The notes below the pieces were generated by a model, which had not been told where the DNA came from, did no database searches, and saw nothing but the letters and a program-made list of their open reading frames with translations. From NCBI RefSeq assembly GCF_000719135.1, contig NZ_JOEK01000001.1:434001-498000 (forward strand): a stretch of 64,000 nt of DNA, read 5' to 3'. Origin of the DNA: Streptomyces avicenniae. GTDB lineage: Bacteria; Actinomycetota; Actinomycetes; Streptomycetales; Streptomycetaceae. Shown here one piece after another: positions 28,291-38,104 of this stretch. Position 1 is the stretch's first letter. The number at the start of each line of letters is the position of its first letter. A program made the position numbers and the translations under genes.

Positions 28291-29169
28291 CTACTTCGAG
28301 CTCTCCACCGCGTGGCCCCCGAACTGGTTGCGCAGCGCGGCGACCATCTTCATCTGCGGCGAGTCCTCCTGGCGCGAGGTGAAGCGGGCGAACAGGGACG
28401 CGGTGATCGTCGGCAGCGGCACGGCGTTGTCGATCGCCGCCTCGACGGTCCAGCGGCCCTCGCCCGAGTCGGCCGCGTAGCCGCGGAGCTGGGCCAGGTG
28501 CTCGTCGTCGTCGAGCGCGCGCACCGCGAGGTCCAGCAGCCAGGACCTGATCACCGTGCCCTCCTGCCAGGAGCGGAAGACCTCGCGGACGTCGGTGACC
28601 TCGTCGGCGGCCTCCAGCAGCTCCCAGCCCTCGGCGAACGCCTGCATCATCGCGTACTCGATGCCGTTGTGGACCATCTTGGCGAAGTGACCGGCGCCGA
28701 CCTTCCCGGCGTGCACCGAGCCGAAGTCGCCCTCGGGCTTGAGCGCGTCGAAGATCGGCTGGACCTTGGCGACGTGCTCGGCGTCGCCGCCGTACATGAG
28801 GGCGTAGCCGTTCTGGATGCCCCAGACGCCGCCGGAGACGCCGCAGTCCACGAAGCCGATGCCCTTGGCGCCGAGCTGCTCGGCGTGCCGGGCGTCGTCG
28901 GTCCAGCGGGAGTTGCCGCCGTCCACCACGACGTCGCCCGGGGCGAGCAGGTCGGCCAGCTCGTCGATCGTGGACTGGGTGGGGGCACCGGCCGGGATCA
29001 TGAGCCACACCACGCGGGGGGCGGCGAGCGAGTCCACGAGTTCCCGCAGGCTGTGGACGTCGGCGACGTCCGCCTCCCGGGCGTACCCCACGACGGTGTG
29101 GCCGGCCTGGCGGATGCGCTCGCGCATGTTCCCGCCCATCTTGCCGAGGCCGACGAGACCGAGCTCCAT
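28291..29169 (-). CDS. gnd: 6-phosphogluconate dehydrogenase (decarboxylating), short type
   Basis: This 292-residue enzyme has an N-terminal Rossmann motif GLGKMGGNM, the [11 protein letters not shown] and [20 protein letters not shown] stretches, and the catalytic-region [20 protein letters not shown]. It oxidises 6-phosphogluconate to ribulose 5-phosphate in the pentose-phosphate pathway. At about 290 residues it is the short form, unlike the 470-residue enterobacterial enzyme. Insertion of gnd between dnaN and recF is characteristic of streptomycetes and relatives. Upstream there is AAGGAG before ATG 29169. Confidence 0.95.
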   Translation of the reverse strand: MELGLVGLGKMGGNMRERIRQAGHTVVGYAREADVADVHSLRELVDSLAAPRVVWLMIPAGAPTQSTIDELADLLAPGDVVVDGGNSRWTDDARHAEQLGAKGIGFVDCGVSGGVWGIQNGYALMYGGDAEHVAKVQPIFDALKPEGDFGSVHAGKVGAGHFAKMVHNGIEYAMMQAFAEGWELLEAADEVTDVREVFRSWQEGTVIRSWLLDLAVRALDDDEHLAQLRGYAADSGEGRWTVEAAIDNAVPLPTITASLFARFTSRQEDSPQMKMVAALRNQFGGHAVESSK

Positions 29170-29295
29170 CAGGACTCCTTCATAGCGTTGCGAACCGGTC
29201 CCGAGCCTACTTCGGGCCCCGCGCGCACAGCTGTCCGGCCGGGCCGCTCACCTGCTCACCCCCGCGCGGGGGCGACCCTGGCTCCGGAACCCCGC

Positions 29296-30426
29296 TCAGC
29301 CGCTGAGCCGCACCGGCATGATCAGGTACTTGTACGCCTCGTCGGCCTCCGCCGTGGCGTCGGGCTTCCCCGTCAGCAGGGCGGGCTTGGTCGAGGTGGT
29401 GAACGCCAGCTGGGCCACCGGCGAGTCGATCGCGCTCAGGCCCTCCAGCAGGAACGCGGGGTTGAACGCGGTGGAGATGTCGTCGCCCTCCAGCTCGACG
29501 TCCACGCGCTCCACAGCCTGTGCGTCGTCGCTCGACCCGGCCTCCAGGATCAGCACGCCCTGCTCGAAGCTGAGGCGCACCGGCGTGTTCCGCTCGGCGA
29601 CCAGGGCGACGCGCTTGACGGCCTCGACGAACGGCGCGGTCTCGACGACGGCCACGGAGTTGAACTCCGTCGGGAAGAGCGTGCGGTACTTCGGGAGGTC
29701 GCCCTCCAGCAGCCGCGTGGTCGTACGGCGCCCCGCGCCCTCGAAGCCGATCAGGCCCTCGCCCTTCCCGGCGCCCGCCAGCGCCAGGGAGACCGTGTCG
29801 CCGCCGCTGAGGGACTTCGCCGTGTCCAGCAGTGTCTTGGCCGGGACCAGGGCGACGGCGGAGATGTCGGCCGTCTCCGGCTTCCACAGGAACTCGCGTA
29901 CGGCGAACCGGTAGCGGTCGGTCGAGGCGAGCGTCACGCGGTCGCCCTCGATCTCGATGCGGACGCCGGTGAGGACCGGCAGCGTGTCGTCGCGGCCCGC
30001 CGCGATGGCGACCTGTCCGACGGCCGAGGCGAAGACGTCCGCCGGGACGGTGCCGGTCGCGGTCGGCATCTGCGGCAGCGCCGGGTACTCCTCCACAGGG
30101 AGTGTGTGGAGCGTGAACCGCGAGGAACCGCAGACGACGGTGACGCGCACGCCGTCGGACGAGATCTCCACCGGACGGTTCGGCAGGGCGCGGCAGATGT
30201 CGGCCAGGAGGCGCCCCGAGACGAGGACCGTGCCCTCGTCCTCGACCTCGACCTCGACCGACACCCGGGCCGAGACCTCGTAGTCGAAGCCGGAGAGGCT
30301 CAACGTCCCCTCACCGGCCTTCAGCAGCAGCCCGGCGAGCACCGGCACCGGGGGCCGGGCCGGCAGGCTGCGTGCGGCCCAGGCCACCGCCTCCGCAAGC
30401 ACATCGCGTTCCACCCGGATCTTCAC
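29296..30426 (-). CDS. dnaN: DNA polymerase III sliding clamp (beta subunit)
   Basis: This 376-residue sliding clamp starts VKIRVERDVLAEAVAWAA from GTG 30426, with GGGAGG at correct spacing. A longer in-frame start would add 18 Gln-rich residues. It has the three repeated clamp domains (LLADICRALPNRPVEIS near 85, then LKVSTDRYR-like and FNPAFLLEGL stretches). It ends KYLIMPVRLSG. DnaN tethers the polymerase and coordinates replication. It lies directly beside oriC; the gap of 126 bases to gnd is unremarkable. Confidence 0.97.
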   Translation of the reverse strand: MKIRVERDVLAEAVAWAARSLPARPPVPVLAGLLLKAGEGTLSLSGFDYEVSARVSVEVEVEDEGTVLVSGRLLADICRALPNRPVEISSDGVRVTVVCGSSRFTLHTLPVEEYPALPQMPTATGTVPADVFASAVGQVAIAAGRDDTLPVLTGVRIEIEGDRVTLASTDRYRFAVREFLWKPETADISAVALVPAKTLLDTAKSLSGGDTVSLALAGAGKGEGLIGFEGAGRRTTTRLLEGDLPKYRTLFPTEFNSVAVVETAPFVEAVKRVALVAERNTPVRLSFEQGVLILEAGSSDDAQAVERVDVELEGDDISTAFNPAFLLEGLSAIDSPVAQLAFTTSTKPALLTGKPDATAEADEAYKYLIMPVRLSG

Positions 30427-31423
30427 TTCAGCCGCCTCCCGCTGTTGCTGGCTGCTCGCCTGCTGGCTCTGGACGAGCACCAGTCTGGCTCACAGCACTG
30501 ACATTAGGCGCATCGGTGAGTCAAATCGACGTCCGGTGGGTAGACCGCCTCCGGGCCGAGTTGTGCACAGCCCCTGCTTTCAAACGAAGCGACCGGCTTA
30601 TATCCGTAGTCGTAGTAGTAGGGCCTGTGGAAACCGTGGATAACCCCGTTTCCCCTGGTCATGCGCCGTTTTTTGTCCACAGGCCCTGTGGGTGGGGCGG
30701 TGGACGAACAGGGGGCTCCTGTGGACAGTCGGCGGCCGTCCACAGCCCGTCCACAGACACCGCCGAGTTCTCAACAGGTCCGTCCCCAGCTTTCGCCCGG
30801 TTACCCACAGCCTCCCGCGCCTCCCCGTGTGACCTGATTCACTCTCGCCGGTGAGAGCGCGCATCGGGTTGCCGAACAGTGGACAGAGCTGTGGATGACC
30901 TGCGGTTTCCTGTGTATAACGGGCCTGCGCCTGTGGGTAGCCGGTGGACAACTCCGCAGGGCCGGAACGTGGCCCCTCCTCCGTCCACAGCCTGTGGATC
31001 ATCGTTTCCCACATATCCCCAGCCCCATGAGCTGCGGTGATGTTCCGTCAGCCCGCGACCTGTGGACGGCGGTCTGGATAACTTCCGGCGCCCACAGGGT
31101 GTGGACGGGCGAAACCGCCTCTCCCTGTGGACAACTCCGCTTCCCGGCACGGTAATCGAACGCCGCCTCAGGAGTCCTCCCGCGCCTCTCCCGGCCGGTC
31201 GCGGCGTGCGCGCCCGCCCTCGACGCCGGGAAGCGTCTCCACAGGCGGTGGACGAGCCCGTGAGCGGGCGTGTGACGACCCGCCCTCGCGGGCGACGAGG
31301 ACGGCGGCGCCCCCACGCGGTACGTCCGTCAGCGGGGGCGCGCACGCGAAGGGCCCCGGCGTACCGGGGCCCGTGACAGGACGCGTGCGGGGCCGCCGCC
31401 CTGCCCGGCGCGCGGCGGTGCCG
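30427..31423. other. replication origin oriC with a cluster of DnaA boxes
   Basis: This roughly 1 kb gene-free region lies between dnaN and dnaA. Two perfect TTGTCCACA boxes are present, at 30673-30681 (+) and 31126-31134 (-). One- or two-mismatch copies include TTGTGCACA (30561-30569), TTATCCACG (30635-30643, -), CTGTCCACA (30720-30728, -), and CCGTCCACA at 30736, 30747, 30981, 31061 (-) and 31100 (-). Others are TTACCCACA (30801-30809), TCATCCACA (30890-30898, -), TTATACACA (30911-30919, -), CTACCCACA (30932-30940, -), TTGTCCACC (30943-30951, -) and TGATCCACA (30993-31001, -). No AT-rich 13-mer array was seen, as usual for Streptomyces oriC. A hairpin ends the dnaA side at 31351-31372. Confidence 0.93.
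31351..31372 (-). terminator. hairpin after dnaA
   Basis: GGGCCCCGG (31351-31359) and CCGGGGCCC (31364-31372) pair perfectly over nine bases with loop CGTA, 52 bases beyond the dnaA stop on the minus strand. It probably keeps dnaA transcription out of oriC. Confidence 0.65.
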
Positions 31424-33037
31424 TCAGCCGTTCTTGATGCGGTTGGTCAGCTCGGTGACCTGGTTGTAGATGGACCGCCGCTCGGCCATCAGCGCCCGGA
31501 TCTTCCGGTCGGCGTGCATGACCGTCGTGTGGTCACGGCCGCCGAAGTGCTGGCCGATCTTCGGCAGCGACAGGTCCGTCAGCTCACGGCACAGGTACAT
31601 CGCGATCTGGCGCGCCGTCACCAGGATGCGGCTGCGGGACGAGCCGGCCAGGTCGTCCACCGTCAGGCCGAAGTAGTCGGCGACCGCCGACGAGATCGCG
31701 TCGGCGGTGATCTCCGGGGTGGCGTGCTCCCCGCCGGGGATGAGGTCCTTCAGGACGATCTCGGTCAGGCCCAGATCGACCGGTTGCCGGTTGAGGCTCG
31801 CGAAGGCCGTCACCCGGATGAGCGCGCCCTCCAGCTCGCGGATGTTCCGCGAGATGCGTGACGCGATGAACTCCAGCACCTCGGGCGGCGCGTTCAGCTG
31901 CTCCTGGACGGCCTTCTTGCGGAGGATCGCGATCCGGGTCTCCAGCTCGGGCGGCTGGACGTCCGTGATCAGCCCCCACTCGAAACGGTTCCGCAGCCGG
32001 TCCTCCAGCGTGATCAGCTGCTTGGGCGGCCGGTCCGAGGAGAGCACGATCTGCTTGTTCGCGTTGTGGAGCGTGTTGAAGGTGTGGAAGAACTCCTCCT
32101 GCGTCGATTCCTTGCTCGCCAGGAACTGGACGTCGTCCACGAGCAGGATGTCCATGTCGCGGTAACGCTTGCGGAACGCGTCCGCCTTGCCGTCGCGGAT
32201 CGAGTTGATGAACTCGTTCGTGAACTCCTCCGAGCTCACGTAGCGCACCCGCGTCCCCGGGTAGAGGCTGCGGGCGTAGTGCCCGATCGCGTGCAGGAGG
32301 TGGGTCTTGCCGAGGCCCGACTCGCCGTAGATGAAGAGGGGGTTGTACGCCTTCGCCGGGGCCTCCGCCACCGCGACGGCCGCCGCGTGGGCGAAACGGT
32401 TCGAGGCGCCGATCACGAAGGTGTCGAAGAGGTACTTCGGGTTCAGCCGCGCCGTCGGCTCGCCGGGGCCTGGCGGCAGCGTGGACTGGGCGGGGACCGT
32501 GCCGCCCGAGCCGTACTGCTCGTACGACGACGGCTCGCGTCCGTACGACCCGTAGTCCGAGTGCGGGACGTGCGGCGCGGGCTGCTGCCAGCCGCCGGGC
32601 ACGGCGCCGGGCCTCGGCGCCTGCGGGTGGTCCGGGTACGCCGCGCGTGCGACCGGCTGCCCGGCATAGCCGCCCGCGCCGTACGGGTCGTGCCCCGGCG
32701 ATTCCGCGCGGTCCCGGACCTGCGCCTCGTGCGGCACGGGCTCCGGCGGCGCGCGGCGCGGCTCCGGCGGTGGCGCGGTCACGGTGATCGCCAGCCGGAT
32801 CGGCTGGCCGCACTCACGGCTCAGGACGTCGCCGAGCAGCGGGGCGAGGCGTCCTTCGAGCACGCTCTTGGCGTATTCGTTGGAGACCCCGAGGAGCGCG
32901 GTGCCTGAGACGAGCGCGAGGGGCTGGCAGTCCTCCAGCCAGCGGTGGTCCTTGGCCTCAAGGCGCTGGGTGTCGGCCAGCATGGCCGTCAGGGCGCGTG
33001 GCCAGACCGCGGCAAGATCTGCTGGTAGGTCGGCCAC
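31424..33037 (-). CDS. dnaA: chromosomal replication initiator DnaA
   Basis: This 537-residue initiator starts [20 protein letters not shown] from GTG 33037, matching the usual streptomycete N-terminus; a GTG three codons earlier is possible. Domain I is about 1-85. Domain II is a short Pro/Gly/Tyr-rich linker of about 113 residues (86-198). Domain III (199-425) has Walker [10 protein letters not shown] and Walker [11 protein letters not shown]. Domain IV has the DNA-binding signature [15 protein letters not shown]. The known S. coelicolor/S. lividans DnaA is about 656 residues with a longer acidic domain II, so this one is compact. It opens oriC for replication. Confidence 0.97.
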   Translation of the reverse strand: MADLPADLAAVWPRALTAMLADTQRLEAKDHRWLEDCQPLALVSGTALLGVSNEYAKSVLEGRLAPLLGDVLSRECGQPIRLAITVTAPPPEPRRAPPEPVPHEAQVRDRAESPGHDPYGAGGYAGQPVARAAYPDHPQAPRPGAVPGGWQQPAPHVPHSDYGSYGREPSSYEQYGSGGTVPAQSTLPPGPGEPTARLNPKYLFDTFVIGASNRFAHAAAVAVAEAPAKAYNPLFIYGESGLGKTHLLHAIGHYARSLYPGTRVRYVSSEEFTNEFINSIRDGKADAFRKRYRDMDILLVDDVQFLASKESTQEEFFHTFNTLHNANKQIVLSSDRPPKQLITLEDRLRNRFEWGLITDVQPPELETRIAILRKKAVQEQLNAPPEVLEFIASRISRNIRELEGALIRVTAFASLNRQPVDLGLTEIVLKDLIPGGEHATPEITADAISSAVADYFGLTVDDLAGSSRSRILVTARQIAMYLCRELTDLSLPKIGQHFGGRDHTTVMHADRKIRALMAERRSIYNQVTELTNRIKNG

Positions 33038-33420
33038 GGGGCACACTCTCTCACTCGCAGGGGGGCGGCGCTGGCGTCGTCGGGCGCCCGAGGGTGTGAC
33101 TCCGGGGCGGTCGGGAAAGGATCCCGGGTTCAGCCACGGTAGTCAGCGTGGCGTACGCACATCAAGTCATTGTCCACAGCCTGTGCACAACGCTGCGCCG
33201 TCCGAGTTTGACCTGCGGGTCGCGCCGCGCGTACCGTTGCCCGGTCGAGCCATCGACAGCTGCTGCCGCATGCCTCCGAAGACCTGTCCTTCACCGAGGT
33301 GGACAGCGGCCGACTCGGGCGTGGCGAGTTCCTCGCGGGCGCACGGTGACAGCTGTCGGCGGTCCACATCCTGTCTCGGCCAGCCTGTGCCGGACACCGA
33401 AGATCTTCTGGAGCCCCCGA
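33038..33420. promoter_or_regulatory. divergent dnaA/rpmH promoter region with two DnaA boxes
   Basis: These 383 bases between dnaA and rpmH hold no gene. Two DnaA boxes face each other: TTGTCCACA at 33170-33178 (+) and TTGTGCACA at 33182-33190 (-), about 135 bases upstream of dnaA. Streptomyces dnaA is known to be autoregulated through DnaA boxes in its promoter, and these would fit that. The rpmH promoter should lie on the right half; no motif was fixed with certainty. Confidence 0.6.
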
Positions 33421-33558
33421 GTGAGCAAGCGCACTTTCCAGCCGAACAACCGGCGCCGGGCCAAGACCCACGGCTTCCGGCTGCGGATGCGGACGCGGGC
33501 CGGCCGCGCCATCGTCGCCAACCGCCGCAGCAAGGGCCGCGCCCGGCTCTCCGCCTGA
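33421..33558 (+). CDS. rpmH: 50S ribosomal protein L34
   Basis: This 45-residue protein starts with GTG at 33421. It reads [18 protein letters not shown] and ends [10 protein letters not shown], the canonical L34 sequence. It is a component of the large ribosomal subunit and begins the conserved rpmH-rnpA-yidD-yidC-jag-rsmG run, divergent from dnaA. The gap to rnpA is 24 bases. Confidence 0.97.
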   Translation: MSKRTFQPNNRRRAKTHGFRLRMRTRAGRAIVANRRSKGRARLSA

Positions 33559-33582
33559 CCTGCCTGATCACAGGTCCATGCG

Positions 33583-33951
33583 GTGCTGCCCTCCGAGAAC
33601 CGGCTGAGGCGGCGCGAGGACTTCGCGACGGCGATGCGCCGCGGGCGCAGGGCCGGACGCCCCCACCTCGTCGTCCATCTGAGCGGCGTCAGTGACCCGC
33701 ACCCGGCGCAGGAATCCCTTCCTGCGCCGCGTGCGGGTTTCGTCGTGAGCAAGGCCGTGGGCAATGCCGTGGTCCGTAACCGTGTGCAGCGGCGCCTGCG
33801 CCATCTGGTACGCGACAGATTGACGCTTCTGCCCGCCGGTAGCCTGGTTGTCGTGCGGGCCCTGCCTGGAGCGGGCGATGTAGCGAGCGATCAGCTGGCC
33901 CGGGAGCTCGATGCCGCGCTGGAGCGGTTGCTGGGAGGGGTACGGCCATGA
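33583..33951 (+). CDS. rnpA: ribonuclease P protein component
   Basis: This 122-residue protein starts with GTG at 33583 ([17 protein letters not shown]). It has the RNase P protein signature [20 protein letters not shown], with the conserved RNR motif. With the RNase P RNA it removes 5' leaders of precursor tRNAs. Its ATGA overlap with yidD at the 3' end shows tight coupling. Confidence 0.95.
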   Translation: MLPSENRLRRREDFATAMRRGRRAGRPHLVVHLSGVSDPHPAQESLPAPRAGFVVSKAVGNAVVRNRVQRRLRHLVRDRLTLLPAGSLVVVRALPGAGDVASDQLARELDAALERLLGGVRP

Positions 33952-34262
33952 AGTACCCGCTGCTGCTGTTGATCAAGCTGTATCAGTGGACCATCAGCCC
34001 ACTGCTCGGTCCTGTCTGCCGTTACTACCCGTCGTGTTCCCATTACGGGTACACCGCGATCGGTCGGCATGGCGCGCTGAAGGGGACGGCTCTGACGGCC
34101 TGGCGCATCCTGCGCTGCAACCCCTGGTCGCCCGGTGGAGTCGATCACGTTCCTCCCCGGAAACGCCCGGTCTGGCATCAGCGGCTGCGCGACCGTCTGC
34201 GGCACCGGACACTTTCCCATGCCTCGCCCGGGGGTGCCCCCAACAATGCCCAAGGAGCCTGA
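33948..34262 (+). CDS. yidD: membrane protein insertion efficiency factor YidD
   Basis: This 104-residue protein has the YidD signature [18 protein letters not shown] followed by [15 protein letters not shown] and [15 protein letters not shown]. It associates with the membrane and assists YidC-dependent insertion. The ATG overlaps the rnpA stop by four bases, and yidC follows three bases after the stop. Confidence 0.94.
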   Translation: MKYPLLLLIKLYQWTISPLLGPVCRYYPSCSHYGYTAIGRHGALKGTALTAWRILRCNPWSPGGVDHVPPRKRPVWHQRLRDRLRHRTLSHASPGGAPNNAQGA

Positions 34263-34265
34263 CCC

Positions 34266-35417
34266 GTGGACACGATCAATTCGATCCTCAGTCCTCTGTA
34301 TATCGCTGTCTCATGGATCATCATCCGGTTCCACTCGCTGTACAGCCTGATCTTCGATGAGAACAGCGGCTGGGCCTGGGGTCTGTCGATCGTCTCCCTC
34401 GTGGTCGTGGTGCGTATCTGCCTGATCCCGCTCTTCGTGCGGCAGATCAAGGCGACGCGGGGCATGCAGGCGCTCCAGCCGCAGATGAAGAAGATCCAGG
34501 AGCGCTACAAGAACGACCGGCAGCGGCAGTCCGAGGAGATGATGAAGCTGTACCGCGAGACGGGTACCAACCCGCTCGCGAGCTGCCTGCCGATCCTCGC
34601 GCAGTCCCCGTTCTTCATCGCCCTCTTCCAGACGCTGAGTCACATCGCGAACAACCAGACGGTCGGTGTGCTCACCGAGGCGCAGGTCACCAGCGCGCGG
34701 CAGGCCACGATCTTCGGCGCCCCCATCGCCAGCCGCTTCCTCGACGGCGCGGACAAGGTCCAGCAGCTGGGTGCCTCGCTCGGCGAGGTCCGCACCGTCA
34801 CGATCATCATGATCGTCCTGATGTCCGCGTCGCAGTTCTTCACCCAGCGCCAGCTGATGACGAAGAACGTGGACCTCACCGCGAAGACGCCGTTCATGAA
34901 TCAGCAGAAGATGCTGATGTACGTCTTCCCCATCATGTTCGCCATCTTCGGCATCAACTTCCCCGTCGGCGTCCTCATCTACTGGCTGACGACCAACGTC
35001 TGGTCGATGGGCCAGCAGCTCTATGTGATCCAGCGCAACCCCACCCCCGGCAGCCTCGCCTACCAGCAGCGCCAGGAGCGTCTGCGGAAGAAGGGCAAGC
35101 TGCAGGACCCGGCCGCCGAGGCCGAGGCGCAGAAGGCGGCCGAGGCCGACCGTGGCCCCCGCGCGCAGCCGAAGCGCCAGTCGAAGTCGCAGCGCCAGGG
35201 TGGTGCCCAGCAGCCCAGGAACCAGGCCCGGACCCCGCGTACGCCTGACACCCCGCAGGACAAGAAGCCCACGCTGCGGAAGGCCGGCGACCCGGAGCCG
35301 TCGGCGTCGGAGAACGGGACCACGGGCGCAGGGCAGGGGCGGCAGCCGAGCAAGAAGCAGCCGGGCAAGAAGCCGCCCCAGGGCAAGAACAAGCCGTCCG
35401 CGAAGAGCAAGAAGTAA
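34266..35417 (+). CDS. yidC: membrane protein insertase YidC
   Basis: This 383-residue Oxa1/YidC-family protein starts with GTG 34266. It has five membrane segments (for example [16 protein letters not shown] near 17 and [20 protein letters not shown] near 218), the [19 protein letters not shown] helical loop, and a basic Lys/Gln-rich C-terminal tail (about 275-383). It inserts membrane proteins co-translationally. The tail is long and probably ribosome-binding. Confidence 0.95.
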   Translation: MDTINSILSPLYIAVSWIIIRFHSLYSLIFDENSGWAWGLSIVSLVVVVRICLIPLFVRQIKATRGMQALQPQMKKIQERYKNDRQRQSEEMMKLYRETGTNPLASCLPILAQSPFFIALFQTLSHIANNQTVGVLTEAQVTSARQATIFGAPIASRFLDGADKVQQLGASLGEVRTVTIIMIVLMSASQFFTQRQLMTKNVDLTAKTPFMNQQKMLMYVFPIMFAIFGINFPVGVLIYWLTTNVWSMGQQLYVIQRNPTPGSLAYQQRQERLRKKGKLQDPAAEAEAQKAAEADRGPRAQPKRQSKSQRQGGAQQPRNQARTPRTPDTPQDKKPTLRKAGDPEPSASENGTTGAGQGRQPSKKQPGKKPPQGKNKPSAKSKK

Positions 35418-35432
35418 GAAGGAGCGCCACCC

Positions 35433-35948
35433 GTGACGGAGACCACCTCGTCCGCGCCCGCCCCGGCCGAGACCGGCGACGCGTTGAGCCGCCTGGAACA
35501 GGAAGGCGAGATCGCCGCCGACTACCTGGAAGGGCTGCTGGACATCGCCGATCTCGACGGCGACATTGACATGGACGTCGAGGGCGACCGGGCCGCGGTG
35601 TCGATCATCGCCGACGGCTCGGCGCGCGACCTCCAGAAGCTGGTGGGACGGGACGGCGAGGTGCTGGAGGCCCTCCAGGAGCTGACCCGGCTCGCCGTCC
35701 ACCGGGAGACCGGTGAGCGCAGCCGCCTGATGCTGGACATCGCCGAGCACCGCGCGCGCAAGCGCGAGAAGCTCACCGCGCTCGGCACCGAGACCGCGCA
35801 GCGGGTTAAGGAGACGAAGGAGCCGATCAAGCTCCAGCCGATGACACCGTTCGAGCGCAAGGTCGTCCATGACGCCGTCGCCGCAGCAGGGCTGCGGAGC
35901 GAGTCGGAGGGCGAGGAGCCGCAGCGCCGGGTGGTCGTCCTCCCGTGA
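35433..35948 (+). CDS. jag: Jag/KhpB family KH-R3H RNA-binding protein
   Basis: This 171-residue protein has an acidic N-terminus, a KH domain with IIADGSARDLQKLVGRDGEV, and an R3H-type domain (MTPFERKVVHDAVAAAGL). It binds RNA and, in other Gram-positive bacteria, affects cell elongation and division. GTG 35433 begins 15 bases after yidC behind AAGAAGGAG. Its stop overlaps the rsmG GTG by four bases. Confidence 0.93.
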   Translation: MTETTSSAPAPAETGDALSRLEQEGEIAADYLEGLLDIADLDGDIDMDVEGDRAAVSIIADGSARDLQKLVGRDGEVLEALQELTRLAVHRETGERSRLMLDIAEHRARKREKLTALGTETAQRVKETKEPIKLQPMTPFERKVVHDAVAAAGLRSESEGEEPQRRVVVLP

Positions 35949-36688
35949 GTGAGGCGCTCCCCGAGGACGAACCGCTGAAGGTCCCGCCACCGCCGGAGAC
36001 GGCGGGGCGGGTCTTCGGCGACCGTCTTCCCGACGCGGTCCGCTACGCCGACCTGCTCGCCGAGGTCGGGGTCCGGCGCGGGCTCATCGGTCCGCGTGAG
36101 GTGCCCCGCCTCTGGGAGCGCCACCTGCTCAACTGCGCGGTACTGTCCGAGGTCGTCCCCGAGGGAGTGACCGTCTGCGACGTCGGCTCGGGCGCGGGTC
36201 TGCCCGGTATCCCGCTGGCGCTCGTCCGGTCCGACCTGCGGATCAGCCTGCTGGAACCGCTCCTGCGGCGCACCACCTTCCTCCAGGAGGTCGTCGAGCT
36301 GCTCGGCCTGGAGGACCGTGTCACCGTGGTGCGCGGCCGGGCCGAAGAGGTGCTCAGCACCTTCACCCCCGTCCATGTGGTGACCGCGCGCGCGGTCGCG
36401 CCGCTCGACCGGCTGGCCGGCTGGGGTGTCCCGCTCCTCCGCCCCTACGGCGAAATGCTCGCGCTCAAGGGCGACACCGCCGAGGAAGAGCTGAAGGGCG
36501 CACGGGCGGCGCTGGCCAAGCTGGGAGCCGTCCGCAGCTCGGTGCTCCGGGTGGGCGCCGAGGTGGTCGATCCTCCCTCGACCGTCGTGCGGGTCGAGGT
36601 CGGCGAGAGCCCGGGCGGCGTCCGGTTCGCCACGAAGCGGGCTAGGGCGGCTCGCCGGGGCGGCCGTCCCGGCCGCACCGGACGCTGA
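35945..36688 (+). CDS. rsmG: 16S rRNA (guanine(527)-N7)-methyltransferase RsmG
   Basis: This 247-residue methyltransferase (formerly GidB) has the AdoMet-binding motif VCDVGSGAGLPGIPLAL and the LLEPLLRRTTFLQEV and VTARAVAPLDRL stretches. It methylates G527 of 16S rRNA. GTG 35945 overlaps the jag stop. A hairpin spans the stop codon, ending this transcript before the parAB region. Confidence 0.95.
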   Translation: MSEALPEDEPLKVPPPPETAGRVFGDRLPDAVRYADLLAEVGVRRGLIGPREVPRLWERHLLNCAVLSEVVPEGVTVCDVGSGAGLPGIPLALVRSDLRISLLEPLLRRTTFLQEVVELLGLEDRVTVVRGRAEEVLSTFTPVHVVTARAVAPLDRLAGWGVPLLRPYGEMLALKGDTAEEELKGARAALAKLGAVRSSVLRVGAEVVDPPSTVVRVEVGESPGGVRFATKRARAARRGGRPGRTGR

Positions 36689-36716
36689 TCGCGCAGGTCC
36701 TCCCCGCGCGATCAGC
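36684..36716 (+). terminator. hairpin across the rsmG stop
   Basis: GCTGATCGCGC (36684-36694) and GCGCGATCAGC (36706-36716) form a perfect 11-base stem that includes the rsmG stop codon. It should stop transcription ahead of parA. Confidence 0.65.
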
Positions 36717-37024
36717 CGCCCTGCCCTGCCAGCCCGCTGCTTCTCCCGGCCGATTCCCTCGGTGTTCGGCCGATGCGACGGTAAAAGCGCCGGATGTGGC
36801 AGCGGGCGCGGAGTGTCGAGCCGCCGTCCGTCGATGCGCTGGGCATCGTGTTTCACGTGAAACGCCGCTCTCTGCTGCAGGGAATCATCAGCCGGGGACG
36901 CGCGGCCTCCGAATCGCGAGACCGTTCTCCCCGCCGCTCCTCACCCACACGGGGGGCGCCGGTATCCACAGACCGCCCGTTGTCCACAGGTACCCGGACC
37001 TCGCTGGTTCCCGACCCCCAAGAC
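36689..37024 (+). promoter_or_regulatory. gene-free parAB upstream region with parS
   Basis: These 336 bases hold no convincing gene. They contain a perfect parS (36850-36863). Two DnaA-box-like sequences are visible (TATCCACAG near 36963 and TTGTCCACA near 36979). A long in-frame extension of parA crosses this region and would read through parS; it looks non-coding because its residues are unlike any ParA N-terminus I know. Confidence 0.5.
36850..36863. other. parS site 1 (upstream of parAB)
   Basis: This is GTTTCACGTGAAAC, the perfect 14-base ParB-binding palindrome. It lies 175 bases before the parA ATG, suggesting ParB loading right at its own operon. Confidence 0.97.
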
Positions 37025-38104
37025 ATGGCAGGCTTTGAACCCACGAAGGCTGCGCGTGTCGAGGAGAGTGAACCATTGCGGTCCGACGCCAATATCGCGG
37101 GCCCGACGGCCGATCCGGTCCCCGGCCCTCGGTCAGAGTCGGCGGATGCCCCGGGGGGCGCGGTGGACATCGCGCCCAGTGCACCGCCACCTACCGGGGA
37201 CGCCCCGGTCGGCAGGGCTGCCCAGCGGGCTGTCGAGGCGATGTATCGATCCGGCGGCACCCTGCCCCGGCCCCAACAGACCCGCATCATGATCGTCGCC
37301 AACCAGAAGGGCGGCGTCGGCAAGACCACCACCACGGTCAATCTGGCGGCATCGCTGGCGCTGCACGGTGCCCGTGTGCTGGTGATCGACCTCGATCCGC
37401 AGGGCAATGCGTCCACGGCACTGGGCATCGACCACCACGCCGATGTCCCCTCGATCTACGACGTCCTGGTCGAGAGCCGACCGCTCGCCGAGGTCGTGCA
37501 GCCGGTCAATGACGTCGAGGGCCTGTTCTGCGCCCCGGCCACCATCGACCTGGCGGGCGCCGAGATCGAGCTGGTCTCCGTGGTCGCGCGGGAGTCCCGG
37601 CTCCAGCGCGCGATCAGCGCCTATGAGCAGCCCTTGGACTATGTCTTCATCGACTGCCCGCCGTCGCTGGGCCTGCTCACGGTCAACGCGCTGGTCGCCG
37701 GAGCCGAGGTGGTGATCCCGATCCAGTGCGAGTACTACGCCCTGGAGGGCCTGGGACAGCTGCTGCGGAACGTCGAACTGGTCCGCGGTCACCTCAACCC
37801 GGATCTGCATGTCTCGACCATCCTGCTGACGATGTACGACGGCCGCACGCGGCTGGCGTCACAGGTGGCCGAGGAGGTTCGCAGTCACTTCGGCACCGAA
37901 GTCCTGCGGACCAACATCCCGCGGTCCGTCCGCATCTCGGAGGCGCCCAGCTACGGGCAGACGGTCCTGACGTACGACCCCGGCTCCAGCGGATCGCTCT
38001 CCTATCTGGAAGCGGCACGGGAGATCGCCGTGCGGGGTGCGACGACGTCTCAGCATGTTCTGCCGCAGCAGGAGCAGCGCGGCCCGGTGGAGGGGGCACA
38101 GTGA
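37025..38104 (+). CDS. parA: chromosome-partitioning ATPase ParA (Soj family)
   Basis: The ATG start gives 359 residues. About 95 N-terminal residues are low complexity, followed by a deviant Walker A KGGVGKTTTT, DLDPQGNASTALG, and the ParA stretches FIDCPPSLGLLTVNAL and QCEYYALEGLGQLL. ParA drives segregation of ParB-parS complexes and, in Streptomyces, controls spacing of sporulation septa. A TTG at 37076 with GAGGAGA upstream is a credible alternative start, giving the N-terminus LRSDANIAGPTADP. The stop overlaps the parB GTG by three bases. Confidence 0.95.
   Translation: MAGFEPTKAARVEESEPLRSDANIAGPTADPVPGPRSESADAPGGAVDIAPSAPPPTGDAPVGRAAQRAVEAMYRSGGTLPRPQQTRIMIVANQKGGVGKTTTTVNLAASLALHGARVLVIDLDPQGNASTALGIDHHADVPSIYDVLVESRPLAEVVQPVNDVEGLFCAPATIDLAGAEIELVSVVARESRLQRAISAYEQPLDYVFIDCPPSLGLLTVNALVAGAEVVIPIQCEYYALEGLGQLLRNVELVRGHLNPDLHVSTILLTMYDGRTRLASQVAEEVRSHFGTEVLRTNIPRSVRISEAPSYGQTVLTYDPGSSGSLSYLEAAREIAVRGATTSQHVLPQQEQRGPVEGAQ

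Noticed and set aside
36794..37024. Longer ParA start reading through parS
   Set aside because: The extension has no ParA-like residues, lies in the promoter region and has no good ribosome-binding site.
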